Shown: positions 45,480 through 58,662 of the stretch, piece after piece
How positions within the stretch are numbered: position 1 is the stretch's first letter
How the letters are laid out: every line of letters starts with the position of its first letter
Source: Polytrichum commune
Lineage: Eukaryota; Streptophyta; Polytrichopsida; Polytrichales; Polytrichaceae
Direction: 5' to 3'
Assembly (NCBI GenBank): GCA_950295325.1
Contig: OX485803.1
Location: 59,039,554-59,103,553, forward strand
DNA: 64,000 bases
Program-made: the position numbers and the translations under genes
The notes under the pieces: generated by a model
Databases searched by the model: none
Told to the model about the DNA's origin: nothing
Seen by the model: only the letters and a program-made list of their open reading frames with translations

Positions 45480-47268
45480 AATAATGTTATGAACCCCGCA
45501 GCAAGTAGGGCCTCCCTGGCCTTATAAGTAAGATGTCGGGCCGCAATTCACAATTGCAGGTGAGGCTACACATGCTGCTAGAAGACACATGATTGTATGT
45601 GAGGGATTCAATGAGATTGCACTGCTGGAAATTCGCACATGTGTCAACATTCACTTGACATGGAAATCCACCACCATTGTCACTTAACACCAATTAACAG
45701 AAGGGAATCTTAGGTGGGCGATCGCCAGCCCATCCATATCCCATCTCCCGCCCAGATATCTGGTATTCACTCTTGATTCAACCAGCTTGGTCTTTTGGGG
45801 AACAATTAACTGACACATTTTGAACAGATTGTTTTCTAAGCATCACACATGTCTTCTACAATTCCAATTCTACAACTCCAACAACGCCCGATTCAGAAGT
45901 CTTTATAGAGATGGCCACTCCATTGCTCAATATCTTCCCCACTGATCCAGTTAATTTGGGGGTTAGGGCTGCCAGGGATGTTCACTGCCCATTGAGTAAA
46001 AGAGGATTTTCCGAAACCAACTGGGTAAAATTTTCAGCTCAGTTCAGATAATGTCATCTACATGTGAGGTAGAGCCATCTCCAATGTATAGTCAGCACCC
46101 AACAGAATGAGAGAACACATTCTCCACCTGTGTGTCAAGTATGTCCGTCATGTGCTGTGGAGGCGTTTGATTTCATGTTACACTAAGTCACTGCATCTGC
46201 ATTGAGGGGCTTTGTATCACCCACCTCTGCAGGATATCTTCATTTTCAACACTGCACAATTCCTAATTGGAAAAAGAAAGGAAATATGTGACATGCTGAA
46301 GATTTCTGAACACCATGACTTATAATTGGTAACAATTACAGTTTCTCAATGTATTTATTGAATGGCCACAGGGCGAGAAATATGTGCAGAATTTTCAGAG
46401 TGTTGTTCTAGAGGCCACATTCACTCCTGCAGCAGGGACTTGATACTTGTCACTGCAATATTGTGTTCCTGCTACTGGCGTTATTTGGCAAGCGATCTTT
46501 TAAGAGTATTGCAAGAAAAACTTCAATAGACCTGCACTTCATACAGCTTTATGGCATAAAAACATGAATAGCAGAACAGCGAGCAGGTGCATCTCAGCGC
46601 CTTGGAATTCTCAGAAGCTGTTAATTGCTTGTAACGACAGCCCTCTCATCATGGACACCTTATATTTTCAAGGCAGGTCAGAAGTTAATGAGGTAGTCCA
46701 TGACGCGGTAAATTTGAACATCTCTTTGAATCATATATTTACAATTTGCACATACCTTCAGAGTATATCTAAGCTATCCAGTCATCAAGCTGATGGTAAT
46801 AATGGACACAATGTTGGACTTGTGAACCTTCTAGCTAATTTCTACTCGCTGATGGTTAATCTTGGTCCTACTGGTCCCTGGCAATTGACCTCCCCTTCAA
46901 CACGAGCTAGGTCTCCACCACACCTGCATCAAGTTGTCATTATCAAAACCTTCGTAAAACCAAAAAACAAGCCATTGCCACCTTGAACCTGCCAACATTC
47001 ACATTGCAGTAGCATAACCTTTAGCTCTTCTAATCCACATAAACTCCAGTTGCAATTCACAGATCGATCCATGTAGCCTAGTAAGTAAAAGGAACCACTT
47101 ATGTTTCATTTTCCCCTCAACAGAGCAACTATCAGCATCAACAGAGTGGAAAAAGCTGTTTACCTTCATTAGCTAGATGGGACCCGGTCCGCCCACATTA
47201 CACTTGAAATGTGTTGCAGAGACTAGACAATGTAGTCTTCTGTCTCACCTTTCTGGAACCTCATCGTC

Positions 47269-47395
47269 CTGCATAACAAAGTAACATCACATGGTCAGGA
47301 TCAGAACGAAACATTCCCGATTCGCCCACAATGAAGAGGGAAAAACTTGAACCATACGTGATCTAGTGAATTTCCTCAAAACTGGGTATACTCAC
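47269..47395 (-). other. 3'-UTR intron of receptor kinase copy 2
   Basis: AAAG|GTGAGT about 14 nt after the stop, and TTATGCAG|GACGATGAGG at the acceptor, matching the arrangement in copy 1. Its retention in both copies suggests it predates the duplication. Confidence 0.6.
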
Positions 47396-47409
47396 CTTTG
47401 CACATGATA

Positions 47410-50400
47410 TTACAAATTACTGAGCGTCGAGAATTGGGGGCCTGCTTCCGCGTCTTTCAGCATCTTCACCACTTCCTGCATGGTGGGCCTCTTCACAGGA
47501 TCGTCGGCGGTGCACATGTTGGCAATGTGAAGAACGGTCAACATCTTACTCTTCCAAGGTCCATTTGATATAACAGGATCCAAAGCATCCGCAGAAGCAC
47601 CCTGCCTGATCATCTGCCGGACACACCCCACCAAATTCCCTCCTTGCGTGTTTTCGTACTCCTTACCGGTGGGCTCCTTGCCTGTCAGCAACTCAAGCAG
47701 GATGACTCCATAGCTGTAGACGTCTCCACGAGTCGTGGACCTCCAGCAGTGCCCATACTCTGGAGGAATGTAGCCAAAAGTCCCTGCAATGTCGGTGCTC
47801 ACATGTGTTTCGTAAGCGCTTATTAACCTGGCCAACCCAAAATCGGCTACCCGTGGCTCGAAATCCTCGTCCAGCAAAATGTTGCTAGCCTTGATATCTC
47901 TATGGATAATGTGAGGGATGAAGCCATGGTGCAAAAACGCAAGTCCCCGTGCGGATCCCATCGCAATCTTGAAGCGCTTGCTCCAATCGAGAACCTCGAG
48001 AGCGTCCGCTCGATTCCGGAGCCAGAGGTCTAAGCTGCCATTCTTCATGTATTCATATACAAGGAGCTTCTCCTCCCCAAACGAACAGTAGCCCAGAAGG
48101 GGAACCAAGTTTTGATGCTTCACCTTCCCCAAGGTTTCCATCTCTGCTAAAAATTCCCGGGTGCCTTGAGTGGTGGAAGCACCCAGTTTCTTGATAGCCA
48201 CCGTTCTTCCATCAGGGAGCACTGCCTTGTACACTGTTCCGAACCCTCCGTCTCCGATGATGTTGGTTTTGCAGAAATTATTCGTGGCTTGCAGGATGTC
48301 AGCCAAGGTTAGCCTCATCAATGGCCTTTCGAACATCGCAATGTTGATGCTGAGAGGCTCTTTCATCTTGCTCATGGTCATGCAGGCATCTGCATCCAGG
48401 ACCATGTTGAGCTTTATTTTCTCCATGTCCTTGGGCACATTCCTCCGCCGCAGCACCCGGTACCTCAAAACTAAGAAAATTAAACCCATAGTGACGATGG
48501 TGCAGCCGATCGCAATGCCCAAAATCGCTCCCTTGCTTACAGAATTGCCATGCCCTTCGGATCCGGGGCCATTTGGGCACCTGATGTTCAAGACATTCCC
48601 GCATAGTCCTGCAGTGGCGAGGAAGGAGGAGGGCGAAAGGTTCCGGCACGAGCCACTGTTGGGGATGCGACCGAAAATCAAGTTGTTGGACACATTCAGG
48701 AAGTTGAGCACGTGGAGGTCGCATAAATTGGAAGGGAACTCTCCGTGAAGGCGATTGTTGGAGACGTCCAAATACACGAGCTGTGAGAGGCTGCCGACCT
48801 CCGTCGGAATCTTCCCCGAGAACTGGTTGTTGCTCAGGTCCAGAATCGCCAGGCCAGTGAGGTTTCCAACCAACGTTGGGATGACTCCGGAGAACAGATT
48901 GTCCCGCAGGTTGAGTGACTGCATTTGATGCCAAACGGTGCTCTCGGACAGAAGCCCGGCAATGCTTCCATTCAGTCGATTGCCCGCCAGGTTCAGACCG
49001 ACAATGGACACCATGTTGGCCATGGCCCTCGGAACCTCGCCGGTCAGCAGATTGTTGCTGACATCCAAATGCGACAGGCTGGTCAGGTTTCCGAGTCCTT
49101 CAGGAAGTGCCCCCGTCAGGCGGTTTCCGGTGAGGTTGAGCTTCACCAAGCTGCCGATGTTGCCGAGCTCGGTCGGAACTGACCCCGAGAAGTCGTTGTA
49201 GGCCAGATTAAGACCCTGGAGCTTCCGAGACTCGCCGAGCTGCGCTGGAATGCTGCCATTCAACTGGTTGCAGGAAACGTCAAGGGAAGTCAAGTTCGTG
49301 AGCTTCGCGAGCTCCGTCGGCAGAGGACCGGTGAAATGGTTTCCCGAGAGGATGAGCTCCACCAGCACTATGCAGTCGCCCAGTTGGGGCGGAATCTGGC
49401 CACTCAGATCGTTCCAGGACAAGTCCAAAGTGCCATGGTGCTGCAGGAAACTGGAGACGGGAATGTTGATCACCTGAAAGTCGGTGCACATCTCGTTGGG
49501 GATTTGCCCCGTCAGGCGGTTGTGCGACAGCACCAGGTACTCGAGATTCACAAGAAGCCCAATCTGGTGCGGAATGGAACCGGTCAGGGAGTTGTTCCCG
49601 AGGTTCAATGTCGTCAGAGCTACACATCCACAAAGCTCCACAGGAATGGGCCCGCTTAGATTGTTCCCTTGCGCAGAGAAGAACACGAGAGTTTTGAGCT
49701 GCCCGATCTCGGCAGGGATGGGACCTTGGAAATTGTTGTTGTCCAGCACCAGGTACTGCAAGGAAACGCTGTTGCCTATCAATGGCGACAACTGCCCACT
49801 CAGCAAATTATTCTCCAATTGCACTTCCAGAAGCGTTTGGGAGCCCCACAGCGAGTCCGGCACGGTCCCTGAAAATTGATTGGCCCCCATGGACAGCATG
49901 ATCAATCCTGGCAGCTCGGCGAGGTAGGATGGAATTGGGCCCGACAACCGATTCGAAGTCACGTCGATCTGCGTGACGCTGTTGCATCCACGGAATGTGT
50001 AAGCGATGTCGCCCGACAGCATGTTCTTGTTGAGGGTGATGATGTCCAAAGATACAGCGCTGCAGATCTCTGCTGGAATGGGGCCTGATAGCTGGTTGTC
50101 ATCGAGTCCCAACGTCTTTAGCTTCGCACAGTTGCCGAGCTCGGGAGGTATGCTGCCGGTGAGAAGATTGGAGGAGAGGAGTAGAGTGGACATGTTTTGC
50201 AATTTCCCTATCCATGGCGGTATGGATCCTGTTAATTTGTTACCTTCAATGGAAAAGGAGATCAAGCTCTGGAGATTAACCAGGTCGTCAGGGATTGGGC
50301 CTGTCAGTTCGTTGAAGGCGAGGTCAAGTATCTGCAGAATGGTGCATAGAAGAAGTCAGGCAGTGTATAAGTCATGGTAAATTTGGTAGACGCGCTCCTC

Positions 50401-51642
50401 CTATCTAGGCCGGACACAAATCACTATGGCTACATTATCACAGCAACATAAGCTTAGAAACACTATAGGCGACAGAAAACCGACCTGGAGGCTGGAGCAT
50501 TGCCCCAACGACGGGGGGATGGAGCCAGTGAGCTGAGTGCTTGGAAGGTTGAGAGTGATGAGATTCTTGAGGTTTCCGATGGTGTTTGGCAGAGTTCCAG
50601 TGAAGAAATTGCCACCTAGGTCGAGTTTCTCCAATCTGGTGCAGAAGGTGATTTCTTCGGGTATAGGGCCAGTGAGATGAGACGCACCAAGGAATAAACT
50701 GGTCAAGTTGACGAGGTTACCGATTTCCTTTGGGATGGTGCCAGTCAAGCCCATGTTTGCTCCAAGATCCAACTCCTGCAGAGAGGTCATACCCCAGATT
50801 TCTGAAGGGATCATACCGATGAGTGAGTTGTTGCTTAAGTCCAAGAACCGGAGGTTCTTAAGAGATGATAGTAATGGGGAAATGGAGCCGGAGAAGACGT
50901 TTCCACTCACATCCACTCTCAAAAGATTGGCCATCATGTGAAGCGCAGGCACTTCGCCGGACAGAAAGTTCACACTTAAGTCCAGATTCTCCATATTCAC
51001 CAAACCCTCCAGCTGGGGAGGGACAGTTCCTGTGAGAGAATTGGAACTGAGGTCGAGCCGCTTGAGGTTTACTAGAGTTCCTACTTGCTGTGGAATAGCC
51101 CCCGCGAAGGAGTTCTGGGTGAGGATCAAAGTTTGTACATTTTGAAGCTGGCCAATTTCTGCTGGAAGTGCTCCAGAGATGGCATTATAGCTCAAGTCCA
51201 CATACAGCAATGAAGAAAGAGAAAAGAACGACGAGGGAAGTGGACCTGACAGCTGGTTTGTGTTCACATCCAAGTACTGAAGGCTGCGGAGGCTTCCAAT
51301 CTGCGAGGGGAGGCTACCATTGAGAGCATTGTTGTCGAGGTCAAGAAGCTGCAAGTTTGCCAATGAGCAAATCTCCGGACCAATGGCGCCCTGCAGACCG
51401 AGCTGGGGAAGGGTAACCTCAATAACTTGGCTTAGGCTGTTGCACGTTACTCCTCTCCATGGACAAGGGTTCATGTCTCCCGCAGTCCAACTTGCGAGAG
51501 GGTCAGGCCCGTCCCATATGAGCCCTTTCTTAAACAACAGCAATGCCGTCCCTTCCGCATTTGCGGCCGAGGCAGGATGAAGTTGTCCTCCAAGAACCAC
51601 TAATTGCACAACCACAAACACTACAAGTGTGAAGGTTTTCAT
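47410..51642 (-). CDS. EMS1-like: EMS1/EXS-like LRR receptor kinase, copy 2
   Basis: Two coding exons, 51642-50485 and 50331-47410, joined in phase 0 across a 153-bp GT-AG intron, giving 1359 residues, the same exon lengths as copy 1. Domain order is identical: signal peptide (MKTFTLVVFVVVQ...), LRR cap with PCPWRGVTC, LRRs, transmembrane helix (GAILGIAIGCTIVTMGLIFL) and kinase. GDGGFGTVYKA, VAIKK, HRDIKASNILL and DFG are intact, and here GSARGLAFLHH has the usual Arg. Differences from copy 1 cluster in exon 1, in the activation segment (STDIAG...PEYGHCWRS versus STSIAG...PEYAHFSRS) and at the C-terminus (DAEAGPQFSTLSNL versus DADEGSPLSTLSSL). Genes are convergent, ~24 kb apart stop to stop. 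An in-frame ATG at 51765 just after a 5'-UTR acceptor is an alternative start. Confidence 0.93.
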
Positions 51643-53510
51643 GCCTACTCCACTATCGGAGTGATATGTTGGGACTAATCTGTACTTTACTTGACTTCGA
51701 CCCATCAATCGGTGGGTGTGGGTCCTCCTCCTTTCAATCGCGTGTTCGCATGTAAACCGACCCATCTGCAGATGCAACCCAAAAAGCTTAATCATAATGC
51801 AGGTTCCTTGGACAATGCAGGTTCCTTGCACGATGCATCCTCTCATCCTCAAGTATTTACAAAATGTCTCAGGTTCTACCTTCTTTGTATCAAAACATAC
51901 AAAGAGACAAAAGAGAGGGGAGAAAGCTCTCCTTGTATAGAGAAGTTCTTTGAACCAAGCATAGTCAATAAACGTAGACACTCCTCATTTTGGAGATGCG
52001 AGAAAGTACAAAACATATCTCTACTCCTGCTTGACGACAGAGTTATAAGCTGCTTGCATGCAGCAGGTTCGGACGCGAATGTATTGTAATACCTGCGTGT
52101 ATGCATCGTCCACTCCTCCCAGAATCCCCGCTTTGTTGGAGCATTGCCAAGTTGTCAGAACTGCGACTTGCACGAGACTTTGAAGGAGAAGAGCCGAAAG
52201 TGATGTACTGGAAATCCCACTTGAGAGGATTCAGATCGGTATTCAATTTCGAGGGCGTATATAAACTTCTTTGCAGCTGAAGAGCTGACACCAATGCGGA
52301 AGTCAAGGTCTACAACATGCATAAGCCCAGCAACGGCCAGAGTCGATACTTACTCTCCAGCCCTCAGACGCAACCTGTGAAACAAGTCACGGGGCGCAAA
52401 TGTTTCGCCGCTGCAGAGGGAGACTCAATGGAGCCAGCTTTAAGGCTTGAAGGCAAGACAGTGAATATTGCGAGTCCGACTATTTTCTGGTTGAACAGCA
52501 CTGTTGTGGACACTTTGGTTTCCTTCACTTTTACTTCGCGATCAGAAGCTGGTTGTAATTACAGTGGTTTGAGATAGACCTCACAGGGCCTGAGGTTGGA
52601 GCTGCTGGCACCGGAGGTTAAGATTTTCGATGAATTTGCATTAAATTTCTCAACTGCAGGAAAGACAAGAGTTTTACAACTCCAGATGAAAGGGTATCAG
52701 ATAGAGCTTCGCACGAAGCTTGCGGGTTTGATTAATGGTACAACCAAAAACGACCATCAGCTTCTTGGAGGCAACAATAGTAGCTACATATGCAAAACGG
52801 GGCCCATCAGAATTGCTGGCAACTAGGAAAGTGTCTACACTCCAACCCAAAACTGACCACACTCCAACCCCAAAACATCCCAACTATAAGTGGCTCCTGG
52901 CCATTTCCTGAAAGAATCGCTGCACAGTGGGAAACTGAAAGCAAGAGAACATTAAGAAGACCGCAAACTGCCAACTACAGGCAGGTGGGCTCGTGAGGTG
53001 CACCTGATCCACACCTAATTCCAGAGAAGTAAAGAGAAGACTAGGGCTGCGGACAAAGCAGTCGACAAACGTGACCAGCAGCCATTTAGTCCAACACGGC
53101 GGTGGTGCTCAAGAACAACATCAACAGCAGGACTAGGAGGGGAGCTGCTGCTGGGGAGAAGTGATGCGTGATGAGTGCTACAGGAAGGATGTGCGCTTGA
53201 CACTCGAGGCAGCAATGATGTGCGCGTGGATGGAAGAGACTCATGGCGTTTGCAAGCAAGTGGAGCTGCCAATGTAAGCTAAGCTTAAGGTTAACTTAGT
53301 CTTCTTCCTTACCACCTTTACGGCTATGCTGCTGCACTTTGCCTTGCAAACCCAGCAGGTTCCCCCACACCACAGACACATAGGCAGGCACAGAGAGAGA
53401 GAGAGAGTGAGAGAGAGAGAGAGCCCTCCCTTCCACCATGTCAGTCACCTCCAGACCTCATTCATGGCGGAGGCTTGGGAAACCGGTCGGGGACCAGTTG
53501 CGGTGTGCGG
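51643..53510 (-). promoter_or_regulatory. 5' flank and leader of receptor kinase copy 2, with uORF and 5'-UTR intron
   Basis: The 5'-UTR intron is 51766-52092 (GCAG|GTATTA...CTGCAG|ATG). A uORF begins at the ATG at 52106, crosses the junction and ends at TGA 51707-51705. It is 24 codons like that of copy 1, with RWVGLHANT conserved. A (GA)n-rich tract at ~53390-53422 corresponds to the CT-rich tract of the left arm. No independent gene is seen. Confidence 0.5.
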
Positions 53511-53529
53511 GACTCCTCATCGCACACTT

Positions 53530-54470
53530 AAATGCACCATTTTGACAGAATTTAGAAGATTTCATTGGAGACATAAGTTGCAGCGCCTCACATCATGTGG
53601 ATTGCTAACAGCTGTGAGAAGATTGATGATTCACACATGAAGATATATTATGGGTTGGGATTTCCAACATCAACACAATTGAAGTTATAGGTAATATGAT
53701 TGTCACCATGAAGATTGTTTGGGATTGATAGGTGAATTTTGCAACGAAATGGAAACAAATGAGTTAACTTACCACATCAATGGTTGAGTGGTATTTGACC
53801 TTAATGCACCATTTCAGCAGACTTTTGAAGAATTTATTGACGACATAGGTGCTCATGGATGATGTGAATTGGTAACAACTGCAACGAGATTGATTATGAA
53901 TTCACAAATGAACAGATGTTATGGGTTCCGCAATAGCATCACAATTGAAGTTGTAGGTATGATTGTCACCGTGAAGATTGTTGAGGTTCATGGGTGACAT
54001 TTCCAACAAACAAATTACGTCAATGGATGAGTGATATATGACCTTAGTAAATGCACCGTATTGACAAATTGTTGAAGATTTTTATAGGACACATTTGCTC
54101 ATATGATGTGGATTGGTAGCAACTAATTCACATAATATTGAGATATATTATGGGTTTGGATTCATAATAGGTATCATAAAAATTGAAGTCATAACTTATA
54201 AATACAATTATTTGGGATTGACGTCACATTCCATCACATGGTGAGTAATGTTTCCAACAGACGAATTACATCAACAGATGAGTGGAATTTGACCTTAGTA
54301 AATGCACCATTTTCAAAGAATCTCAAAGATTTTAATTCTTTGGAGATATGGTGCGTGAAGTTAGCATTGCTTACACAATGTAGATGGGCACAACTATAAT
54401 AGCAAATTGATGTCCATTCACATATGAGGAAATATCATGGGTTTGGATTCATAGTATCGCAGTTGATGGT
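53530..54470 (+). repeat. ~250-270-bp tandem repeat, about four copies
   Basis: Units start near 53533, 53803, 54052 and 54303 with GCACC(A/G)TNTT. Each continues through GAAGATTT, ATGTGGATTGG, TATTATGGGTTTGGATTC, AATTGAAGT(T/C)ATAGGTA and ATGAGTGG(T)ATTTGACCTTA. Copies are strongly diverged. The array begins directly at the outer end of the right arm of the inverted duplication. Confidence 0.85.
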
Positions 54471-56276
54471 TATAGGTATAATTATCACCGTAAAGTTTTT
54501 TTTTGAAATGGATTGACGTGACATGATGAGAATTGAGATACAATTGTTGTCAAAAATGACGTGGGGAGCCCAACCAACACATACCCAAGGATAATTATAC
54601 TGCATTGTCTCATATAAAAAAGGTAACATCGATGATCAATGAGATATGAATATGAATTCTTCATTAAGTTTACAAAGGATTTATTGGAAGTAGATGAAGA
54701 AGATTATTAAAAAAATTACACTGATAAAATAATATATATGTGCGTGCCAAACACTCAAGACATGGACTCAGTTGAAAGGAGACCTTCGAATAGCAACAAG
54801 GTAAAAATCATACGCACCCATCATCGTATTGTCATTGCTTTTGCTATAAGATTTCTCAAGAAGATGATTTCTACATCAAATGACTACACTGAATATTGTA
54901 TCGAGTGTCACCAAATCTATTTGTTTTGCTCAATAATAATTGTAAACCATTTGCATAGTGTCTCCAACACCAAATGAAACCTAAGATTATTTGTTATTCC
55001 TTGTAATAAAAACTTGGGCACTAAAAATTTACAAGATACAATCTAGATTATGGAATTGGGCAAGAACAAAGGTTCCTGTGGAGTTGTAGGCATGTATTAT
55101 ATGTACGTGTCTGGTAGTACTATATATGTGAGAGACATGTGTGTGGAAGAAAGAGAATGAGTGCTTCAAAGTACACAATTGAAGCTTATATAACACATCA
55201 TGCTCATTATAATTTACATTAACAAAAGTGAAGATACGAAAGTAGATCTCATCAAATTTTAATCATGATGGTCATTAGTAAATGTTCTTGAGGCTAGAAT
55301 GCCTTCTCTTTGTGTTTGAATCAAATTCACTTCTTGTCCTTCAGCAACTCTATAACTAATACTTGCAATGGTAGCCCCTTGCATATCCAACTCATGAGGA
55401 GCATTCTCAAGCAACAATTGTGTTAAGTTGCAAGTCACTTTTCCAAAACTTCATCTAAGTCGTTGACGTTTTTATCATTTTTCTTGCAACGATCATCATG
55501 ATATGGTTTCCATCCTCCCCCAATGGGGCAAAGGGGACAATGGACAATAATGTTATTCAAAATTCATGTCATTTATAATATGAAGTTTATTTTATATGCA
55601 TCCTTAACTTGGTGGCACATCAACACAATAAGAGGAGAACATGGTTACATAAGGATGGGATTTACATTAATGGGGTTTTGGTCTAGGAAAGTTGGCATTG
55701 AAAATGCCCCTTCATGGACTTCATGGACTTCACTTACCAACTCAATATTGGACCCAAGTTCAAAGTTTGGTTTTTCAAATTGGTTGGTGTATTTTCTGGA
55801 GTTGAGACCAACAAGATTTGGGCAAAACGTTGGTAACACATTAGTGCCCCTTCATTTTAACATACTTAGGATTCAAGAATTATGAAATAAATTCTTTGGA
55901 TCCAAATTCTCGGTCTTGACCCAATAGAATAGGGTAACAACTTGGTGTCGAAGTCTCTTTGGTTTTGTACCCTACTTTAACCCCACTCTAAGAGTATTTT
56001 TATTATTTTAAAGCCCCTAAGGACCGAGAAGGTTACTTTCTCTTGATAAATCATATGTGTGCCCGAACATACCAACATACATATACACATTTAAGTCAAA
56101 ATCTTATGATTTTAGAAACGTGGACAGTTGAAATTTTGTGTCAAGAATCTCAACTTTACAAAGATACCATCCATACGATTGGACCCACCTTAAGAGATCC
56201 ATAAATTTATCTTTAAGAAGTTGTTGAATTGGATTGAATTGTTTTAGGCTTTTTGGGGGAGGTTATGCTTTGGCCT
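54471..56276. other. AT-rich intergenic, no gene recognised
   Basis: A 120-codon plus-strand frame (55523-55885) and a 79-codon frame (54738-54977) match nothing I recognise and lack splice or composition support. Confidence 0.4.
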
Positions 56277-56490
56277 TTAGGGGTCACTCAAGGTAGATGG
56301 GTCTTAAGTGGTTTTTTTTTCTTAATCGAACCCCTCTATTTGGTTGAAAATGTGCCTCGGTGAGGATCAAAGAGCAAACATCATAAAGACACATGTTTAA
56401 AAGTGAATCATTGGACTACAACTTCAACTTCTAATAACTACTATGCACTCAATAGTGAACGCAATTGGGAAGACCTATGTATCCAGTCGG
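56277..56490 (+). repeat. Dispersed repeat, copy B (direct copy of 32443-32660)
   Basis: Same ordered blocks as copy A, including AAAGACACATGTTTAAAAG and GACCTATGTATCCAGT, with small indels. Confidence 0.8.
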
Positions 56491-57839
56491 AACATCAACA
56501 AAAATGCACTTCCGATCGAGAACCCGTAATGAAATCAAGGGAAGTCCGATTTCGAAACCGTTTTTTTTTTTGGCAGATGTTTCATCATAGATTTGTTGAT
56601 GCAACACAAGTTTTGTTATGTAAATCTAATCAGTATAAGTTGGAGAACATGAAAAAATGGAACCAAATAACACCCGCATACCTTAACAATATATTATGAG
56701 TTGGAAAGTAAGGTAGTCCAACTCCCCAGCCTGAGTCGTTTCTTCACTCAATGAATGAGGGTGATCCACATCAGCAGATCACGTGCTCTGAGTTATAATT
56801 GTGAAAGTTTGGCACCCCCTCGCGAGCCAGGCCAAAGTGCAGACTGAGCCCAATACCACACGAATGATTGAAGCCCATCCATGAGTCTTGTATGACGAGC
56901 TACACTAAATACGATCGATCTTTAGTGTCACCAATTCCAAGTGTCTCGCTCAACACTAATTGTGAACCGCGGTGTAGTGTCGCCAACACTAAATGCTAAC
57001 CCAACATCATTTGTCATTCCTTGTAAAGTTTTTGGACGGATTACATGCTTGAAAGCGTTGCAATTACTGTCACTTACCGAGCAGATTTTCATCCCAAACT
57101 CAATCACCCATGACAATATTAAAATTATCTCATCACAAGCTGCTGACAAGAGAAGGTAGGGTTTTGGCCCATGCATGAACTCATCCATCATCCATGACAA
57201 CATTTTGTTCACTTATTCATAAGCAATGTCATCCGAAAAAGCGACCATAGTGACATAAAAATACCATCATATGACATTAGACATCATAATATTTAGTGCA
57301 GCTAACCATGATCGTGTAACATAGTTTATGTGCAAGAAAGAGGAAAGAGGGAGAGAGGAGGGAGCCGGGAGATACCGTCGCTCTCTAGCACCTTTCTGCC
57401 TAACAATTAATTAAAGTGGGAAAGTAAGTTAGGCAGCCCAGAAAACGATATTCTAAAATTGAGCAGATTCAAAAAGTAAATTAAAATAATCTAGACGTCC
57501 ATCCAAGTCATTTCTATAATTCATGGATGGTTTCCCTAATTTCATCTATGACGATTGTTGAACTTATTTGATGCTACTTTGTTGGATTCTAGTGAATGCC
57601 ACTTGCATTACTGTGATTTCAAACACTCTTTGAATGTTGTTTTCTTTTTGTTTGGACACTCAACAAAATTAATTTCCCAGAACTTCAAGCACCTCTAAAA
57701 TTAATTATTTTCTGCCCAAGCTGCTAGAGAGCCACGGTAGTTGGCCTCGATGACCATGGAAAGTAAAAGACCTCAATCCCATTGGGTTGGGTTGGGTCTT
57801 TTTCCACCATTTTTATTTTTTTTGTTTTGTTTTGTTAAC

Positions 57840-57864
57840 GGGCGGGCGGGCGGGCAGGCGGGGG
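57840..57864 (+). other. G-quadruplex-capable tract
   Basis: Four GGG runs separated by single C, then CAGGC and a GGGGG run, all within 25 bp of otherwise AT-rich DNA. The pattern satisfies the usual G3+N1-7 definition. Confidence 0.7.
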
Positions 57865-58599
57865 TACGGCAGGTGTGGAGTTTATGATGAGGTCTGCTCA
57901 CAATCCCCAACAGAATACCACCAGTTCCAGCTGTGTGGCAATCTCCTCCGATTTTGTAACTGATTTCCCTCGTCGTAGCTTGTGAGGTGAACTGAACTGA
58001 ACTGCCATGCCATGCGATGGCACATGACATGACATTGGTGGGTAAGAAGCACCCGGAGTTACAAACCGGCATTGCTAAGGTGGGGGCCATACCGGAGACT
58101 CGGGTAATTGTTGTTCCATTAGAAAGAGAATGCCGTGCAATGAAAAGTTACAGTAATTTAAACTAGGAATCGTATTTAATAGGGTTGTTAATGATTCATG
58201 TTGAGAAGGATATTACCTCATTTGATACGTTTCAAGAATGTCCATCATATGTACACTCTAAACTCCGTAATATCAACCCCCATAAAGTCACACATTCTCT
58301 AATATCTTGAAACCCTAGGAAACGGATGTTCATAGTTCAAATCTCACTCCTTATTGTCACATTTCTCTCATGTTAATCATGAATTTAGTCATCAATGCAA
58401 ACCACTAAAGAAGTCAACCCACACCCTCGCATTGCACCATGTGGAGTGTCTTCTTCTTTTTATGTCATTTGTTGGATGTTGGTGCATGCATCCGCCACAT
58501 TGCCCGGGAAAGCCGAGTGGAGTGGACTACACTAGCGAGTCTAGCGTAGATGATGTGAGAACAAATTCAAATTATCCTCACATCTCCTTTGTGTTATTC

Positions 58600-58662
58600 C
58601 ATAATGTCACATCCTACATTAATTCTATAGTATTATGCATGATCCATGTTAACACTACAAAA
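58600..58662 (+). repeat. Dispersed ~60-bp repeat, inverted copy of 12440-12500
   Basis: Contains TTCCATAATGTCACATCCTA, TTAATTCTATAG and ATGATCCATGTTAACAC, matching the reverse complement of 12440-12500. Confidence 0.55.

Larger units (their letters stand above)
45480..53510 (-). repeat. Right arm of ~8.2-kb inverted duplication
   Basis: Reverse-complement match to 17150-25320, including gene, UTR introns and about 2 kb of 3' flank. The left arm carries about 90 extra bases (with the telomere-motif hairpin) and a longer coding intron. UTR and flank regions are much more diverged than the LRR core. Confidence 0.9.
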
